Source: an uncultured Ruminiclostridium sp. (GTDB lineage Bacteria; Bacillota; Clostridia; Oscillospirales; Ruminococcaceae). Taken from it: a stretch of DNA of 64,000 nt. Where the stretch lies: NCBI GenBank assembly GCA_947594425.1, contig CANQED010000008.1, forward strand, positions 1 through 64,000, in the 5' to 3' direction. The notes under the pieces are model-generated. The model was not told the origin of the DNA, did no database searches, and was given only the letters and a program-made list of their open reading frames with translations. The first letter of the stretch is position 1; every line of letters starts with the position of its first letter. Below are positions 1 to 10,100 of this stretch, piece after piece. Position numbers and translations under genes: made by a program.

Positions 1-112
1 TTACGAAGTCAGTTCGTTACTTAATTTAATTTGCCGTAGGGGTCTTTTGTGCTGTTCGCACAAACTGGTGCGGTTCAATTTCAATCCACGGTTTGCTGTA
101 TTCACTTGTACT
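1..112. other. Left-edge intergenic stretch
   Basis: No gene can be supported. Bases 46-52 and 58-64 form a 7-bp hairpin (TTTGTGC/GCACAAA), but no T-run follows on either strand, so it is only a weak candidate for the 3' end of the LRR gene that stops at 113. Bases 75-95 resemble the sequence downstream of the other LRR paralogue (the CCACGG motif near the stop), suggesting that the copied unit extends past the stop codon. Confidence 0.4.
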
Positions 113-2185
113 CTACTTTGTCTTTACGGTTATCGTCTTAGTCGCTCCGTAGAGTGCGGTCTTGCCGCTCATCTTATAAGCCTGTACTCTGAATGTATAG
201 GAGGTCTTTGACTTTAACCCCGACTTTCTGAACTCTACGGTAGAATTTTTAGTTATCTTACCCGCACGCTTCCAAACGCCGCCCACTTTCATTTCGATGA
301 TATACCCGTCGGCGCTGGTGTTCTTAGTCCACGACAGGCGGACTGCGTCCTTAGCGGAAGCTTTGAGCTTTAAGCCTGATACCGCGCTCGGGTTGGTGCG
401 TACCGATATGGTCTTAGTCGCGCCATAGAGGGCGGTCTTTCCGCTCATCTTGTATGCTTTTACTCTAAAGGTGTACGCCGTGCCCGCCTTTAAACCCGAC
501 TTCTTAAACTCAATAGTCGAGTTCTTCGTTATCTTACCGACGCGCGTCCAGCTGTTACCGCTCTTCATTTCTATTATGTAGCCGTCTGCCGATGTATTCT
601 TCGCCCACGTGAGGCGGAGGGCGTCGGCGGCGCGGGCTTTCAGCTTTAAGCCCGATACTGCGGAGGGATTAGTGCGCGCGGAAATCGTGGTGTAGCCGCT
701 GTACAATGCGGTCTTGCCCGACATCTTGTAGGCCTTAATGCGGAACGTATAAGCGGTGCCCACTTTTAGCTTTGACTTCTTAAACTCGACGGTGGAATTT
801 TTCGTTATCTTACCTACTCTTGTCCACTTAGAGCCGTCTTTCATCTCTATTATGTAGCCGTCGGCGGTGGGGCTCTTTGTCCATGTGAGGCGCAGAGCGT
901 CAGTGGCGCGGGCTTTGAGCTTTAAGCCGGTGACGGAGGAGGGGGCGGGAGTGTAGTTATAATGTATGGTAATATTTTGAAGAGTATCTTTATTAAAATC
1001 TAAACCTGTAATCTTTTGCCATTGACTTTGAGAACCATAATAATAAATGTCTTTTAATTTTGTGCAATTATAAAACGCCATTCCGCCCATTAAATTTATG
1101 CTGTCAGGAACAATTATAGAACACAGATTTTGACAGTTAGAAAACATTTGATAGTTTATGGATGTTAAACCGTTTGGCAAGGTAATAGAAGTCAAGCTTG
1201 AACAATCGGAAAAAACAGAATGACCTATTTCTAAATTATCGGGTAACGAAACAGAAGTTAAATTAGCACAACCTGCAAACGCCTCACTTCCTAAATATTT
1301 CAAGCTCTTAGGAAGTACTATAGACTTTAAGTCGCTATAGCCTCTAAATATGCCTGCGGATGTTCTTGTTGTCCCGTCTTTTATTGTATAATCAGAACTG
1401 TTGCGGTCAGCCCATACCAAGATATCGCCAATGTATCTTAAAGGTGTATTTTGTTTATTTATAATTTCTGTGTTTGTAAAAGCTTGATAACCGATGTTGA
1501 CTACACTATCAGGAATGGTAACATCGCTAAGATTAACACAATCAGAAAAAGCATAATCTCCTATTAAAGCGCCAGCAGGTATATTAACAGACTGCAAAGA
1601 TGAACAATCATTAAAAGCATTATCTCTTATATATTCCAATTTGTTTGGTATTTTAACCGAGGAAAGTTTTTTACAATGCATAAAAGCCTTAGAACCAATA
1701 TCCAATACTCCGTCGGGTATATTTATAGAAGTAAGACTTGAGCAACTCCAAAAAGCCATATCTCCTATACTTGTCAAACTGTTCGGAAGTTTTATTTTTG
1801 CAAGGCTTGAACAGCCTGAAAAAGTTGATTCCTCTATACTTTGTATGCTATCGGGTAAAGATATTGATTCGAGAGATGAGCAGTCGGCGAAGGCTCCTAA
1901 TGTGATAAATGTTACGTTGTCCGGTATTGTGACAGAAGTAAGGCTTGCACATTCATTAAAAGCTCTATATCCTATACTTATCACCTTTTTCCCGCCTAAT
2001 GTCGCGGGTATAGTCAAATTAGTCGCGTTGCCGTTATAATCGGTTATCTCGACCGTCCCATCGTCAAGCACCCTATACTCATAATCCCCGTTCGTTTCCG
2101 CTCCTGCGCAGACGGTTATTGCACAGACCGCGAGCAAAACCGCCGCGAGGGAGAAAAGCCCTGCAAAAAGCTTCTTTAACGTCAT
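113..2185 (-). CDS. Secreted BspA-type leucine-rich-repeat protein with three fibronectin-III-like domains
   Basis: Predicted exported surface protein of about 690 residues. The chosen Met (2185) has GGAGG seven bases upstream and begins a signal peptide: Lys-Lys, a hydrophobic run at about residues 7-28, then CAGAE. An in-frame Met 96 bases upstream has no ribosome site. Residues about 40-400 are tandem ~23-residue BspA/LRR_5 repeats (LTSVTIPD, CSSLxSIxLP patterns). Three ~91-residue fibronectin-III-like units follow, each with GLKLKA, ADGYIIEMK, TAYTFR and KMSGKTALY, and the gene ends TVKTK-stop. No sortase signal, dockerin or SLH domain is visible, so how it stays at the cell is unclear. 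BspA repeats are known from adhesins and matrix-binding proteins; the ligand cannot be read here. A paralogue lies at 32862-34943 and a third-copy remnant at 32099-32182. The fibronectin units are more alike to each other than the LRRs are, suggesting recent duplication. Confidence 0.88.
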   Translation of the reverse strand: MTLKKLFAGLFSLAAVLLAVCAITVCAGAETNGDYEYRVLDDGTVEITDYNGNATNLTIPATLGGKKVISIGYRAFNECASLTSVTIPDNVTFITLGAFADCSSLESISLPDSIQSIEESTFSGCSSLAKIKLPNSLTSIGDMAFWSCSSLTSINIPDGVLDIGSKAFMHCKKLSSVKIPNKLEYIRDNAFNDCSSLQSVNIPAGALIGDYAFSDCVNLSDVTIPDSVVNIGYQAFTNTEIINKQNTPLRYIGDILVWADRNSSDYTIKDGTTRTSAGIFRGYSDLKSIVLPKSLKYLGSEAFAGCANLTSVSLPDNLEIGHSVFSDCSSLTSITLPNGLTSINYQMFSNCQNLCSIIVPDSINLMGGMAFYNCTKLKDIYYYGSQSQWQKITGLDFNKDTLQNITIHYNYTPAPSSVTGLKLKARATDALRLTWTKSPTADGYIIEMKDGSKWTRVGKITKNSTVEFKKSKLKVGTAYTFRIKAYKMSGKTALYSGYTTISARTNPSAVSGLKLKARAADALRLTWAKNTSADGYIIEMKSGNSWTRVGKITKNSTIEFKKSGLKAGTAYTFRVKAYKMSGKTALYGATKTISVRTNPSAVSGLKLKASAKDAVRLSWTKNTSADGYIIEMKVGGVWKRAGKITKNSTVEFRKSGLKSKTSYTFRVQAYKMSGKTALYGATKTITVKTK

Positions 2186-2269
2186 AAAACTTCCTCCGTC
2201 CTGCCATATTTCAGCAAAATATTTCACGTTTTTGGCATATATTGTCAAAGCTGCGATATCTACACCTTT

Positions 2270-2298
2270 ATAATAGCACAACTTACTTGAGTTGTCAA
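2270..2298 (-). promoter_or_regulatory. Promoter of the first LRR gene
   Basis: On the minus strand there is TTGACA (2293-2298), a 17-base spacer and TATTAT (2270-2275), about 85 bases before the chosen start. The spacer shares its TTGTG end with the promoters of the second LRR gene and of the small membrane protein gene at 35137-35262. Confidence 0.75.
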
Positions 2299-2303
2299 TA
2301 CTT

Positions 2304-2499
2304 ATGCAAGGTAAGTTCTATTTATTTTTTCGCCCAAGCGGGTGCGCTGTGGCGGTGTTTGTGAGCTTGATATCCCCGCCAGCTGCCGTGTACGGGACCA
2401 TCCACGGGCGGGAGAGCGGCAGGGGTGTGCGAGTGGGACAGGTGTACCGAACGGAGGTTTAGCAAATGTGCGAAAAAATAAATAAAACTTACCTTGCAT
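2304..2499. repeat. Near-perfect 29-base inverted repeat pair around a GC-rich 138-base core
   Basis: Bases 2304-2332 and 2471-2499 are reverse complements at 28 of 29 positions (arms begin ATGCAAGGTAAG and end ATTTTTTCG). The left arm begins six bases upstream of the LRR promoter -35 box. The core is GC-rich with no convincing gene. Part of the right arm and its flank (2457-2480) recurs in inverted orientation at 32639-32661. The pair could be the ends of a small non-autonomous element or a large cruciform; no transposase is present. Confidence 0.75.
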
Positions 2500-3109
2500 G
2501 TACAGCGATGTGCGGCAGCGTACATCTGTACTCATTCCCCAGCCCGCACAAGTGCGTAAATTGCCACAAAGTGCGCCGCCGAGACAGGTGCAGTATATGC
2601 CGCTATCCCCGCCGCCCGTACTCCCCGCCGAGCCTCTGTGTTTGGCTTCACCCTTACCCGTTATCCCGCACCACAAGCGGGTTCAGCGCCGCTGAGACAC
2701 CTCGCGTAAATTCCCACCAAGCTTTGCCGTACCTGTCCGCATACCCGCCACCCCGCACTTCATCGCCCCACCAAAAGCAAAACTCACCCGCGCACCCGCG
2801 CTGAAATTTCCCCACTCTAAACTGTCCAATAATGCGCGCATAATTTTCTCGAGATTACGACTACTTATACAGACGTTAGTTTTCTCTAACATTCCTACAC
2901 GCGCAGACATTTGCGAATACATATACAGAAAAACGCCCTTTTTTCCTACATATATATTCACTCCAAAACCCACTAAAAAAGTAAGCGAATATAATTTAGG
3001 AAAACTGAGCGTTATAATTTATATATTATGCTTTAATATTCACCGCATCGGCTGTTATTTCACTGCTCTCTTTTTCACTCGATGTCACTTATAGTGTGCT
3101 TTTCACACC
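2500..3109. other. Intergenic region, no supported gene
   Basis: About 610 bases between the inverted-repeat element and the HAD gene. Open frames here lack ribosome sites and are not preserved in the related copy near 32.3 kb, so I do not call them. It contains the dispersed repeat copy at 2840-2998. From 2999 to 3109 the sequence is AT-rich and I see no clear terminator for the leftward HAD gene. Confidence 0.5.
2840..2998 (-). repeat. Dispersed intergenic repeat, copy 1 (inverted relative to copy 2)
   Basis: The reverse complement of this segment aligns along its length with 32290-32450 at roughly 80% by eye. This includes an identical 25-base run (2972-2996, core TTCGCTTACTTTTTTA) and shared blocks such as GAATATATATG and GTGTAGGAATGTTAG. 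Reading frames are not conserved between copies, so it is probably non-coding. Each copy lies next to an LRR/fibronectin paralogue. Confidence 0.8.
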
Positions 3110-3766
3110 CTACAATATCCCCTCTATAACCCTCGGCACATCATACAGCGAATTGCATACGGCGTACACTTTTTCAAGCTGCTCGGGCTCGGGCGGGGTG
3201 AGGTCGGGCACCATAACGGTGATACATCCCGCCGCGTGTGCCGCCGTCGCGCCGTTCGGGCTGTCCTCGAGCGCCAAGCATTTTTCGGGCGGCAGCCCGA
3301 GCTGCTCGCAGGCGTACAGGTATATGTCGGGACAGGGCTTGCCGTTAGCTATCATATTTCCGCATATGATACGGTCAAACTTGTCGTATACCCCCGCGGG
3401 CACAAGATATTCGCGGGCGCGCTCGGTGTCGGTCGCGGTGGCTACCGCCGCGCGTATGCCTTTTTCCTTAAGATAGGACAAAAGCTCGTCAAGCCCCGCC
3501 TTTTTCTCGGCGGGGTGGTCTTTTATGTAGTCGTTCATAAGCTGCACCCGCCGCTTTCTCAGGGTAAAATAATCGCAATTATCCCCGAACCATTCTTTCA
3601 GCTTAGGGGCGGCAAATTTGCCCGCGAGCGAGCGCATCTGCAAGGCGTGTCGCGGCTGCATAGGAAATCCCGCCTCGTTAGCCGCCTCGCACCAAAAGCG
3701 CACAAGCAGCTTTTCGGTATCGAGCATAAGCCCGTCCATATCAAATATCACAGCGTCTATCGGCAT
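3110..3766 (-). CDS. HAD-superfamily hydrolase (beta-phosphoglucomutase-like)
   Basis: 218-residue cytoplasmic HAD enzyme of the subfamily with a helical cap inserted after motif I. Motif I is FDMDGLMLDTE, with nucleophile Asp9 and acid/base Asp11. Motif II Thr is in AVATATD. The motif III Lys and the motif IV acidic pair lie in GKPCPDIY and ALEDSPNGATAA. These show a phosphatase or phosphomutase; the substrate is not determined, although the LEDSxNG pattern is shared with sugar-phosphate phosphatases and beta-phosphoglucomutases. Length is normal. The start lies nine bases after the pcrA stop, so it is the last gene of the leftward unit of activase, SPFH, pcrA and HAD genes. Confidence 0.88.
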   Translation of the reverse strand: MPIDAVIFDMDGLMLDTEKLLVRFWCEAANEAGFPMQPRHALQMRSLAGKFAAPKLKEWFGDNCDYFTLRKRRVQLMNDYIKDHPAEKKAGLDELLSYLKEKGIRAAVATATDTERAREYLVPAGVYDKFDRIICGNMIANGKPCPDIYLYACEQLGLPPEKCLALEDSPNGATAAHAAGCITVMVPDLTPPEPEQLEKVYAVCNSLYDVPRVIEGIL

Positions 3767-3775
3767 AATATGTCC

Positions 3776-6130
3776 TCATATCTTTTTCATCTTGGAAAAT
3801 TTAGCGGCTACCTTTTTTGTGCCCTGTGTATCAAATGCTATCTCAAGCAATTGATCGCCGCCCATAGGCTTTACCGAGAGCACCGTCCCCTCGCCGAAAG
3901 CCATATGAAGCACGCGCTCGCCCTCGTGATATTCTTCAGAATTAGCGGCGCTCTTTCGCGCGGGCTGCTGTCTTTGCAGGTAGCCGTTCATAGTTGGAGA
4001 ATGGGGAGAATGGGGCTGCGGCTGCGGCTTTGGCTGTTCGGTATCGTCTATGTACTCCATATACTCCGAGGGTATCTCCCTCGCAAAGCGCGACACGCGG
4101 TTGCGCAGCGTCTGCCCGTACAGCATACGCTGCTTAGCGCAGGTCATGTACATCTTGCGCTTTGCTCGGGTAATGGCGACATACGCAAGCCTGCGCTCCT
4201 CCTCTATCTCCATGGGGTCCGCCATAGCGCGGTATCCCGGGAAGATATTTTCCTCCGCGCCTACCAAAAATACCGTGTCAAATTCGAGCCCCTTTGCCGC
4301 GTGCATAGTCATAAGCACCGCTCTGTCCTCGCTTTGTTCATAGCCGTCAAGGTCGGAGACAAGCGCCACCTGCTCGAGAAATTCCGACAGCGACGCGCCC
4401 TCGTTTTCCTGCGCAAAGGTTATCAGGTTGGACTTAAGCTCGTTTATATTCTCGAGCCTTGCCTCGCCCTCTATCCCCTGCGCCTTAAGCGCCTCGCGAT
4501 AGCCGAACATATCGAGTATCTCGTCTATTAACCCGCCGCCCGATATATCGTCCGCCGACGCGGATAGCTCTTTAAACGCCTCGCCGAGCGGCTGGAGTAT
4601 CCTCGCTTTTCGCGACAGGGTCGGAAAGCTCTCGCTTTCGAGCAATACATCTATCAGCGATATCCCCATGCCCGCCGCTATACGGGATATCTCAGTCTGC
4701 GTCGAGGGACCTATACCGCGCACCGGCTCGTTTATTATCCTCGAAAAGCGCATATCGTCAAACGGGTTATTTAACACGCTGAGATACGCTATCATATCCT
4801 TTATTTCCTTGCGCTCGAAAAAGCGCACCCCGCCTATTATCCTGTACGGTATGCCGCTCTTGGCAAAGGCGGTCTCTATCGTGCGGGACTGGGCGTTGCT
4901 GCGATACAGTATCACATTGTCGCTGTAGTGCCCGCCCTCTTTTATATGCTCGAGCACCTTATTTGCGACGAACATCGCCTCCTCCTGCTCGGAGGAAAAG
5001 CGCGACAGCGTTATTTTCTCCCCCTTGCCGAGCTCCGACCACAAGGTCTTTTCCTTATGCTGGGTGTTGTTGGAAATGACAGCGTTAGCCGCCGCGAGTA
5101 TATTCTCGGTCGAGCGGTAATTCTGCTCGAGCTTTACCACCTTAGCGCCGAATGTGCTCTCAAACGACAGTATATTCTCTATCGTCGCCCCGCGAAAGCG
5201 GTATATGCTCTGATCCTCGTCACCCACCACGCAGAGATTGCCGTTATCCCCCGCAAGCAGGCGTATCAGCTCAAACTGCGCGATGTTGGTATCCTGATAC
5301 TCGTCCACCATTATGTACTTAAACTGCCTCTGTCGGTGCTCCAGCACCTCGGGGCAGGTCTTAAGCACCTTTACCGTAAGCATGATTATATCGTCAAAAT
5401 CCAGCGCGTTAGCCGAGAGCAGTCGCTGCTGATAGTCTACATACACCGTCTTTATTACCGACAGCAGATAATCCTCCCCGCCCTGAGAGCCTGCGGAAAA
5501 CCTGTCCGCGGATATCAGCTTATCCTTAGCCCGTGAGATATACGTCTGCACGGCTCTGGGCGAAAGGGTCTTTTCGGAGATGTTGTGATCTTTCATAACA
5601 TTCTTGATAAGCCTTAAGCTCTCGTCCGCGTCATATATCGTAAAGTTTGACTGATACCCCATGCCGAGCTGCTCTATATCGGCCCTCAGCATCCTTACGC
5701 ATGCCGAGTGAAAGGTAGCCGCCCATATCCCGTCCACGTTAGCTCCCAGCGCGGTCAGCCTCTCCTTTAATTCGCCCGCCGCCTTGTTGGTAAATGTCAC
5801 GGCGAGTATGCTCCACGGCATAGCTTTGTCCTCGCCGAATATCTCGGACAGCCGCGCGGCGGTGTCGGCGCCGTCGACCTTTCCCTCAAGATAGTCCTCG
5901 GCAAACTGCCTTTGCTCGTCGCTTAATTCCCGCACGGTATCGGTATTGTATGCGTTTCCGAATAGCAAGAGGTTTGCTATTCGGTTGACGAGCACGGTAG
6001 TCTTGCCGCTGCCCGCGCCCGCTATGATAAGCACCGCGCCCTTTACCGCAAAGACCGCCTCGCGCTGTCTGTCGTTCATACGGCTGAAATATTTTTCGAG
6101 CACCTGCTTTTTCAGCGTCAAATAATCCAT
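3776..6130 (-). CDS. pcrA: ATP-dependent DNA helicase PcrA/UvrD family
   Basis: Superfamily 1A 3'-5' DNA helicase used in repair, RecA removal and plasmid replication in Gram-positives. From Met at 6130 (GGGAGG six bases upstream; a longer frame back to 6172 has no ribosome site) it has about 784 residues. Walker A AGAGSGKTT is at about 37-45, motif II is VDEYQDTN, motif III is DEDQSIYRFRGA, and the late motifs MTMHAAKGLEFD and VAITRAKR are intact. The last ~60 residues form the small basic PcrA tail (VLHMAFGEGTVLSV...) that contacts RNA polymerase in homologues. It lies between an SPFH gene and a HAD gene. A hairpin with a T-run stands between SPFH and pcrA, so part of the upstream transcription may stop there. 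UvrD is the alternative name, but the tail and phylum favour PcrA. Confidence 0.95.
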   Translation of the reverse strand: MDYLTLKKQVLEKYFSRMNDRQREAVFAVKGAVLIIAGAGSGKTTVLVNRIANLLLFGNAYNTDTVRELSDEQRQFAEDYLEGKVDGADTAARLSEIFGEDKAMPWSILAVTFTNKAAGELKERLTALGANVDGIWAATFHSACVRMLRADIEQLGMGYQSNFTIYDADESLRLIKNVMKDHNISEKTLSPRAVQTYISRAKDKLISADRFSAGSQGGEDYLLSVIKTVYVDYQQRLLSANALDFDDIIMLTVKVLKTCPEVLEHRQRQFKYIMVDEYQDTNIAQFELIRLLAGDNGNLCVVGDEDQSIYRFRGATIENILSFESTFGAKVVKLEQNYRSTENILAAANAVISNNTQHKEKTLWSELGKGEKITLSRFSSEQEEAMFVANKVLEHIKEGGHYSDNVILYRSNAQSRTIETAFAKSGIPYRIIGGVRFFERKEIKDMIAYLSVLNNPFDDMRFSRIINEPVRGIGPSTQTEISRIAAGMGISLIDVLLESESFPTLSRKARILQPLGEAFKELSASADDISGGGLIDEILDMFGYREALKAQGIEGEARLENINELKSNLITFAQENEGASLSEFLEQVALVSDLDGYEQSEDRAVLMTMHAAKGLEFDTVFLVGAEENIFPGYRAMADPMEIEEERRLAYVAITRAKRKMYMTCAKQRMLYGQTLRNRVSRFAREIPSEYMEYIDDTEQPKPQPQPHSPHSPTMNGYLQRQQPARKSAANSEEYHEGERVLHMAFGEGTVLSVKPMGGDQLLEIAFDTQGTKKVAAKFSKMKKI

Positions 6131-6144
6131 TTTTCCTCCCACCG

Positions 6145-6178
6145 CAAAAAGCCGCCGACGCACCTGCGCCAAGCGGCT
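6145..6178 (-). terminator. Hairpin terminator between the SPFH gene and pcrA
   Basis: On the minus strand AGCCGC (6173-6178) pairs with GCGGCT (6150-6155), with a second inner stem GGCGCA/TGCGTC, and TTTTT follows at 6145-6149. It lies just before the pcrA ribosome site, so it may act as a partial terminator inside the transcription unit. Confidence 0.6.
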
Positions 6179-6197
6179 GAAAGCGTTTAATTATCTA

Positions 6198-7151
6198 TCA
6201 TTCGTTATCGGTCGAGCCGCTTTGCGACGTTGTGCTCTGCGTACCGCTTTGCGTGCCGCTGTTAGACGAGCCCGCCGTGCTTGCGCTGCTGTCGATATTG
6301 ACAAACGGGTTTATCTCATCGCCGATAAAGGTGGGCAGCTTGCCGTCCCACTTATTTATCTTCATATAGTCGATATAGTCGGGGCTGTCCGCGAGCTGTT
6401 CCTGCACCGCCTGAATAGCGTACGCCTGCGCGTCCGCCTCAAGCTTAGTGCTGTCCGCCTCCGCCTGAGCGGCTATGACGCGCTGTCTTGCCTCTTCTTC
6501 CTTTTCCTTGGTCTTATTTTCCATCTTCAGCGCGTCCTGCTCCGCAATGACCTTAGCCTGAATAGACGCCTCAAAAGCCTCGTCAAAGCTCAAATTTTCT
6601 ATAGCGAACGCCGACACGATGATCCCGCTGGGCAGCAGCGCCTCAGAGAGCGCGTCCTGTATCTTCTGCTGTACCGCGCCGCGCGACTGTACAAGGTCCT
6701 CCGCCTTTATCTTGCCTATCTCATTTTTGGCTATCTTGGCAACATTCTGCACGAGCAGCTTATTCTCTACATTGTCTATGCCTATCGTCCTTATTATATC
6801 CGACAGCTTAGCGGTGTCGTAGTAATAATTCAGCTTTAGGCGCAATTCTTCAACGCTCTGCGTGTCGCTGGTATACGCGTCCTCTGTGACCGAGTACACC
6901 TGCTCACGGGTATCTACCTGGCGTATCTCTTCTACAAAGGGTATGCAAAAGTTAAGTCCCGGGGTAAGGTCTGCGTTGGTTATCTTGCCGAAGGTGTACT
7001 TTACTCCGATAAAGCCCTCGTTTACTATGGTAAAGCTGTTGAAGATGACCACTAAAAGCACCGCGATAATAACTATCACAAGCACGATTATAACGGGCTT
7101 TTTGGGGTTTATCTTCTTTATCTCCTCTGTTGAAAATACATTGTTTGCCAT
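6198..7151 (-). CDS. SPFH/band-7 (prohibitin-like) membrane protein
   Basis: 317 residues. A short cytoplasmic start with Lys-rich KKINPKKP is followed by one transmembrane helix at about 19-41, then the SPFH domain (EGFIGVKYTFGKI, PGLNFCIPFVEEIRQVDTR) to about residue 200. An Ala/Glu-rich helix (about 205-250, KEKEEEARQRVIAAQAEAD) then leads to a Ser/Thr/Gly-rich tail. This is the prohibitin/HflK layout: such proteins oligomerise on the membrane and organise microdomains or restrain proteases. The actual partner is unknown. AAAGGAA precedes the start. It follows the activase-like gene by 23 bases in the same unit. Confidence 0.88.
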   Translation of the reverse strand: MANNVFSTEEIKKINPKKPVIIVLVIVIIAVLLVVIFNSFTIVNEGFIGVKYTFGKITNADLTPGLNFCIPFVEEIRQVDTREQVYSVTEDAYTSDTQSVEELRLKLNYYYDTAKLSDIIRTIGIDNVENKLLVQNVAKIAKNEIGKIKAEDLVQSRGAVQQKIQDALSEALLPSGIIVSAFAIENLSFDEAFEASIQAKVIAEQDALKMENKTKEKEEEARQRVIAAQAEADSTKLEADAQAYAIQAVQEQLADSPDYIDYMKINKWDGKLPTFIGDEINPFVNIDSSASTAGSSNSGTQSGTQSTTSQSGSTDNE

Positions 7152-7174
7152 TTTAAATTCCTTTCTTTTTACTG

Positions 7175-10100
7175 TCAGTTATTTACAAGCTCGGCGTATT
7201 TGTCGGTGGTGTACACCTCTACGCGAGCCTCTTGCTCGTCGGGCAGCTCTTTAAGCTGTCTAAACGCCTGAGCGAGCATAAGCTTTATGCGGTTTACCTG
7301 ATTTACCTCCGACGCGCCGGGGTCATAGTCCACCGCGATTATGTTGGACTTGGGGTTCTGTCTTCTCAGCTCGCCTATTATCCCCTTGCCCGTAACGTGA
7401 TTGGGCAGGCAGGCAAACGGCTGCATACAGATGATATTATTTACCCCGCTGTGGATAAGCTCTATCATCTCCGCCGACAAGAACCATCCCTCGCCCGCTA
7501 TATTGCCTGTTGACACAACTCCGTCAACGAGCTTTCGCATATCCTTTATCGGCATAAACGTGCCGAATTTAGTGCCCTCGACCGCCTCGTGATACGCCTT
7601 TTGCATCCATACTATAAAGCTTATCGCGGCGTTGGACAGCATATATCTCGAATTTGACACCGTCAGCAGCTCGTGCCGCGAATTTGCGTGGTCGCAGATA
7701 TACTGTATAAAGCCCATAAGGTCGGGGACTACCGCCTCAGCGCCCTCGCTCTCGACAAGGTCTACCGCGAAATTATTAGCCGCAGGGTGATATTTTACCA
7801 GTATCTCGCCGACAAGACCGACCCTCGGCTTTACTATATCGAGGCAGGGTATGGAGTCAAAGTCCTTTACTATCGCGCGGACGTTTTTCTTAAATCTGCC
7901 GATAGAAAGGTGGCGGATATCCTCTCTGAGATAGGTGTTCCACTTCTCATACATCGCGTTAGCCGCGCCCTTTTCTACCTCGTAGGGGCGGACCTTATAT
8001 ATGCAGCGGCAGAGCACGTCTCCGTATATCAGCGCCATAAACGCGCGCAGCATCATGCTCGGCGTTATGCCGAAGCCCGGCTGCTTTTCCATACCGACGA
8101 TATTGAGCGATATTATCGGCACATTGTCCAGCCCCGCGTCCTTTAACGCCTTTTTGAGCATACCGACATAATTAGTCGCACGGCAGGCGCCGCCCGTCTG
8201 GGTGATGAGCACCGAGACATTGTCCTTGTCGTACTCGCCGCTGTTTATCGCGTGCAAGAGCGAGCCTATAGTCAGTATCGCGGGATAGCACGCGTCGTTG
8301 TTGACGTACTTAAGCCCCTCGTCTACTACCTGTTTTGAATAATCCTTTAGTATAACTATATTATACCCGCAATAGCGGAAAGCGGCCTCAAGCAAGTCAA
8401 AATGCACCGGCGACATCTGCGGCGCGATGATGGTATGCTTTTTCTTCATCTCTTTGGTGAAAAGCGGCGGGCGTTTGTAGGGCGTAAACGTGCCGTCGGG
8501 CTTAATCCCGTTGCGCTCGCGCTCTTCCATAACGGATATCAGCGAACGCAGGCGTATCCTTGCCGCGCCGAGGTTATTGACCTCGTCTATTTTGAGCACG
8601 GTGTACATCCTGCCATAGCCCTGAAGTATCTCCTGCACCTCGTCGGTGGTTATCGCGTCAAGCCCGCAGCCAAAGCTGTTGAGCTGTACGAGCTCGAGCT
8701 CGGGAGTTGTCCCGACGAGCGACGCGGCAGCGTACAGCCTCGTGTGGTACATCCACTGGTCGACTATCCTTATCGGGCGGACGATATTGCCTAAATGCGC
8801 GACGCTGTCCTCGGTCAGCACCGCAAAGCCGTAGCCGTTTATCATCTCGGGTATGCCGTGATTTATCTCGGGATCGACGTGATAGGGTCTGCCCGCAAGC
8901 ACTATGCCCTTCTTGCCCGTCTCTTTGAGCATTTTGAGCACTTCTTCGCCCTTAGAGCGTATATCCGCCTTAAACGCCGCGTCCTCTTTGTACGCTGCCT
9001 TAAGCGCGCGCCCTATCTCCGCGCCGTCTATGCCGAGCGGGTGGAATACCTCTATCAGCCTTTCGAGCATTCTGTCCTCGTCATATATCGGGAGAAATGG
9101 GTTTAAGAACGTTATCCCCTCTTCTCTCAGCTCGGGGACGGAATTTTTTATGACCTCGCTGTAGGTCGCGACGACAGGGCAGTTATAATGATTGTCGCCT
9201 CCGCCGCCGTTGTCCATTTCGTACGGCAGAGAGGGGTAGAATATAAATTTTACCCCGTCGTGCAACAGCGACATAATATGCCCGTGCGACAGCTTTGCGG
9301 GATAGCATACCGACTCGGACGGCATTGTCTCTATCCCCATATCGTATATATCGCGCCCCGATTTAGGCGACAGCTTTACGCTGTAGCCTAAATTGGTAAA
9401 GAACGTGAACCAGAACGGATAATTCTCATACATACCGAGCACTCTCGGCAGTCCTACCGTGCCGCGCGGCGCTTTATCCTCGCTTAGCGGCTCATAGTCG
9501 AACAGCCGCTTATACTTATAATCAAACAGGTTAGGCAGCCCCGAGCTCTTTGCGGTGCCGCCCGCTCCGCGCTCGCAGCGGTTATTTGTGATAAATCTTG
9601 TCCCGTCGTCAAAGCGGCTAATCGTCAGCAGGCAGTTATTAGCACAGCGACCGCACCTAGCGGTGGTCTTGGTGATACCGAAGTTTTCGAGCCTGTCGGC
9701 GGGTGCGACGGTGCTCTTTACCCCGTCGTCGCGCTCGATAGCGACGAGCGCGCTGCCGTATGCGCCCATAAGTCCCGCCTTATCGGGACGGACTACCTCG
9801 CGTCCGCAGGTGAGCTCAAATGCGCGCAATACCGAGTCGTTCAAAAACGTTCCGCCCTGGACGATTATCTTCTCGCCCATAGCCTTTGGGTCGCGTATTT
9901 TGATTACCTTGAACAATGCGTTCTTGACTACCGAATAGGACAGTCCCGCGGAGATGTCCGCTACGCTAGCGCCCTCTTTTTGAGCCTGCTTTACGCGGCT
10001 GTTCATAAACACCGTGCAGCGCGAGCCGAGGTCTACGGGGTTTTTCGCCTCTAAGCCTATTTTGGCAAACTCGGACGATTCCATACCGAGCGCGGCGGCA

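Noticed and set aside
2683..2973. Possible 96-residue minus-strand gene
   Set aside because: It covers the dispersed repeat, the frame is broken in the second copy near 32.3 kb, and it lacks a ribosome site.
3236..4531. Plus-strand frame of 431 codons
   Set aside because: Antisense to the HAD and pcrA genes, with no recognisable domain and no promoter or ribosome site.
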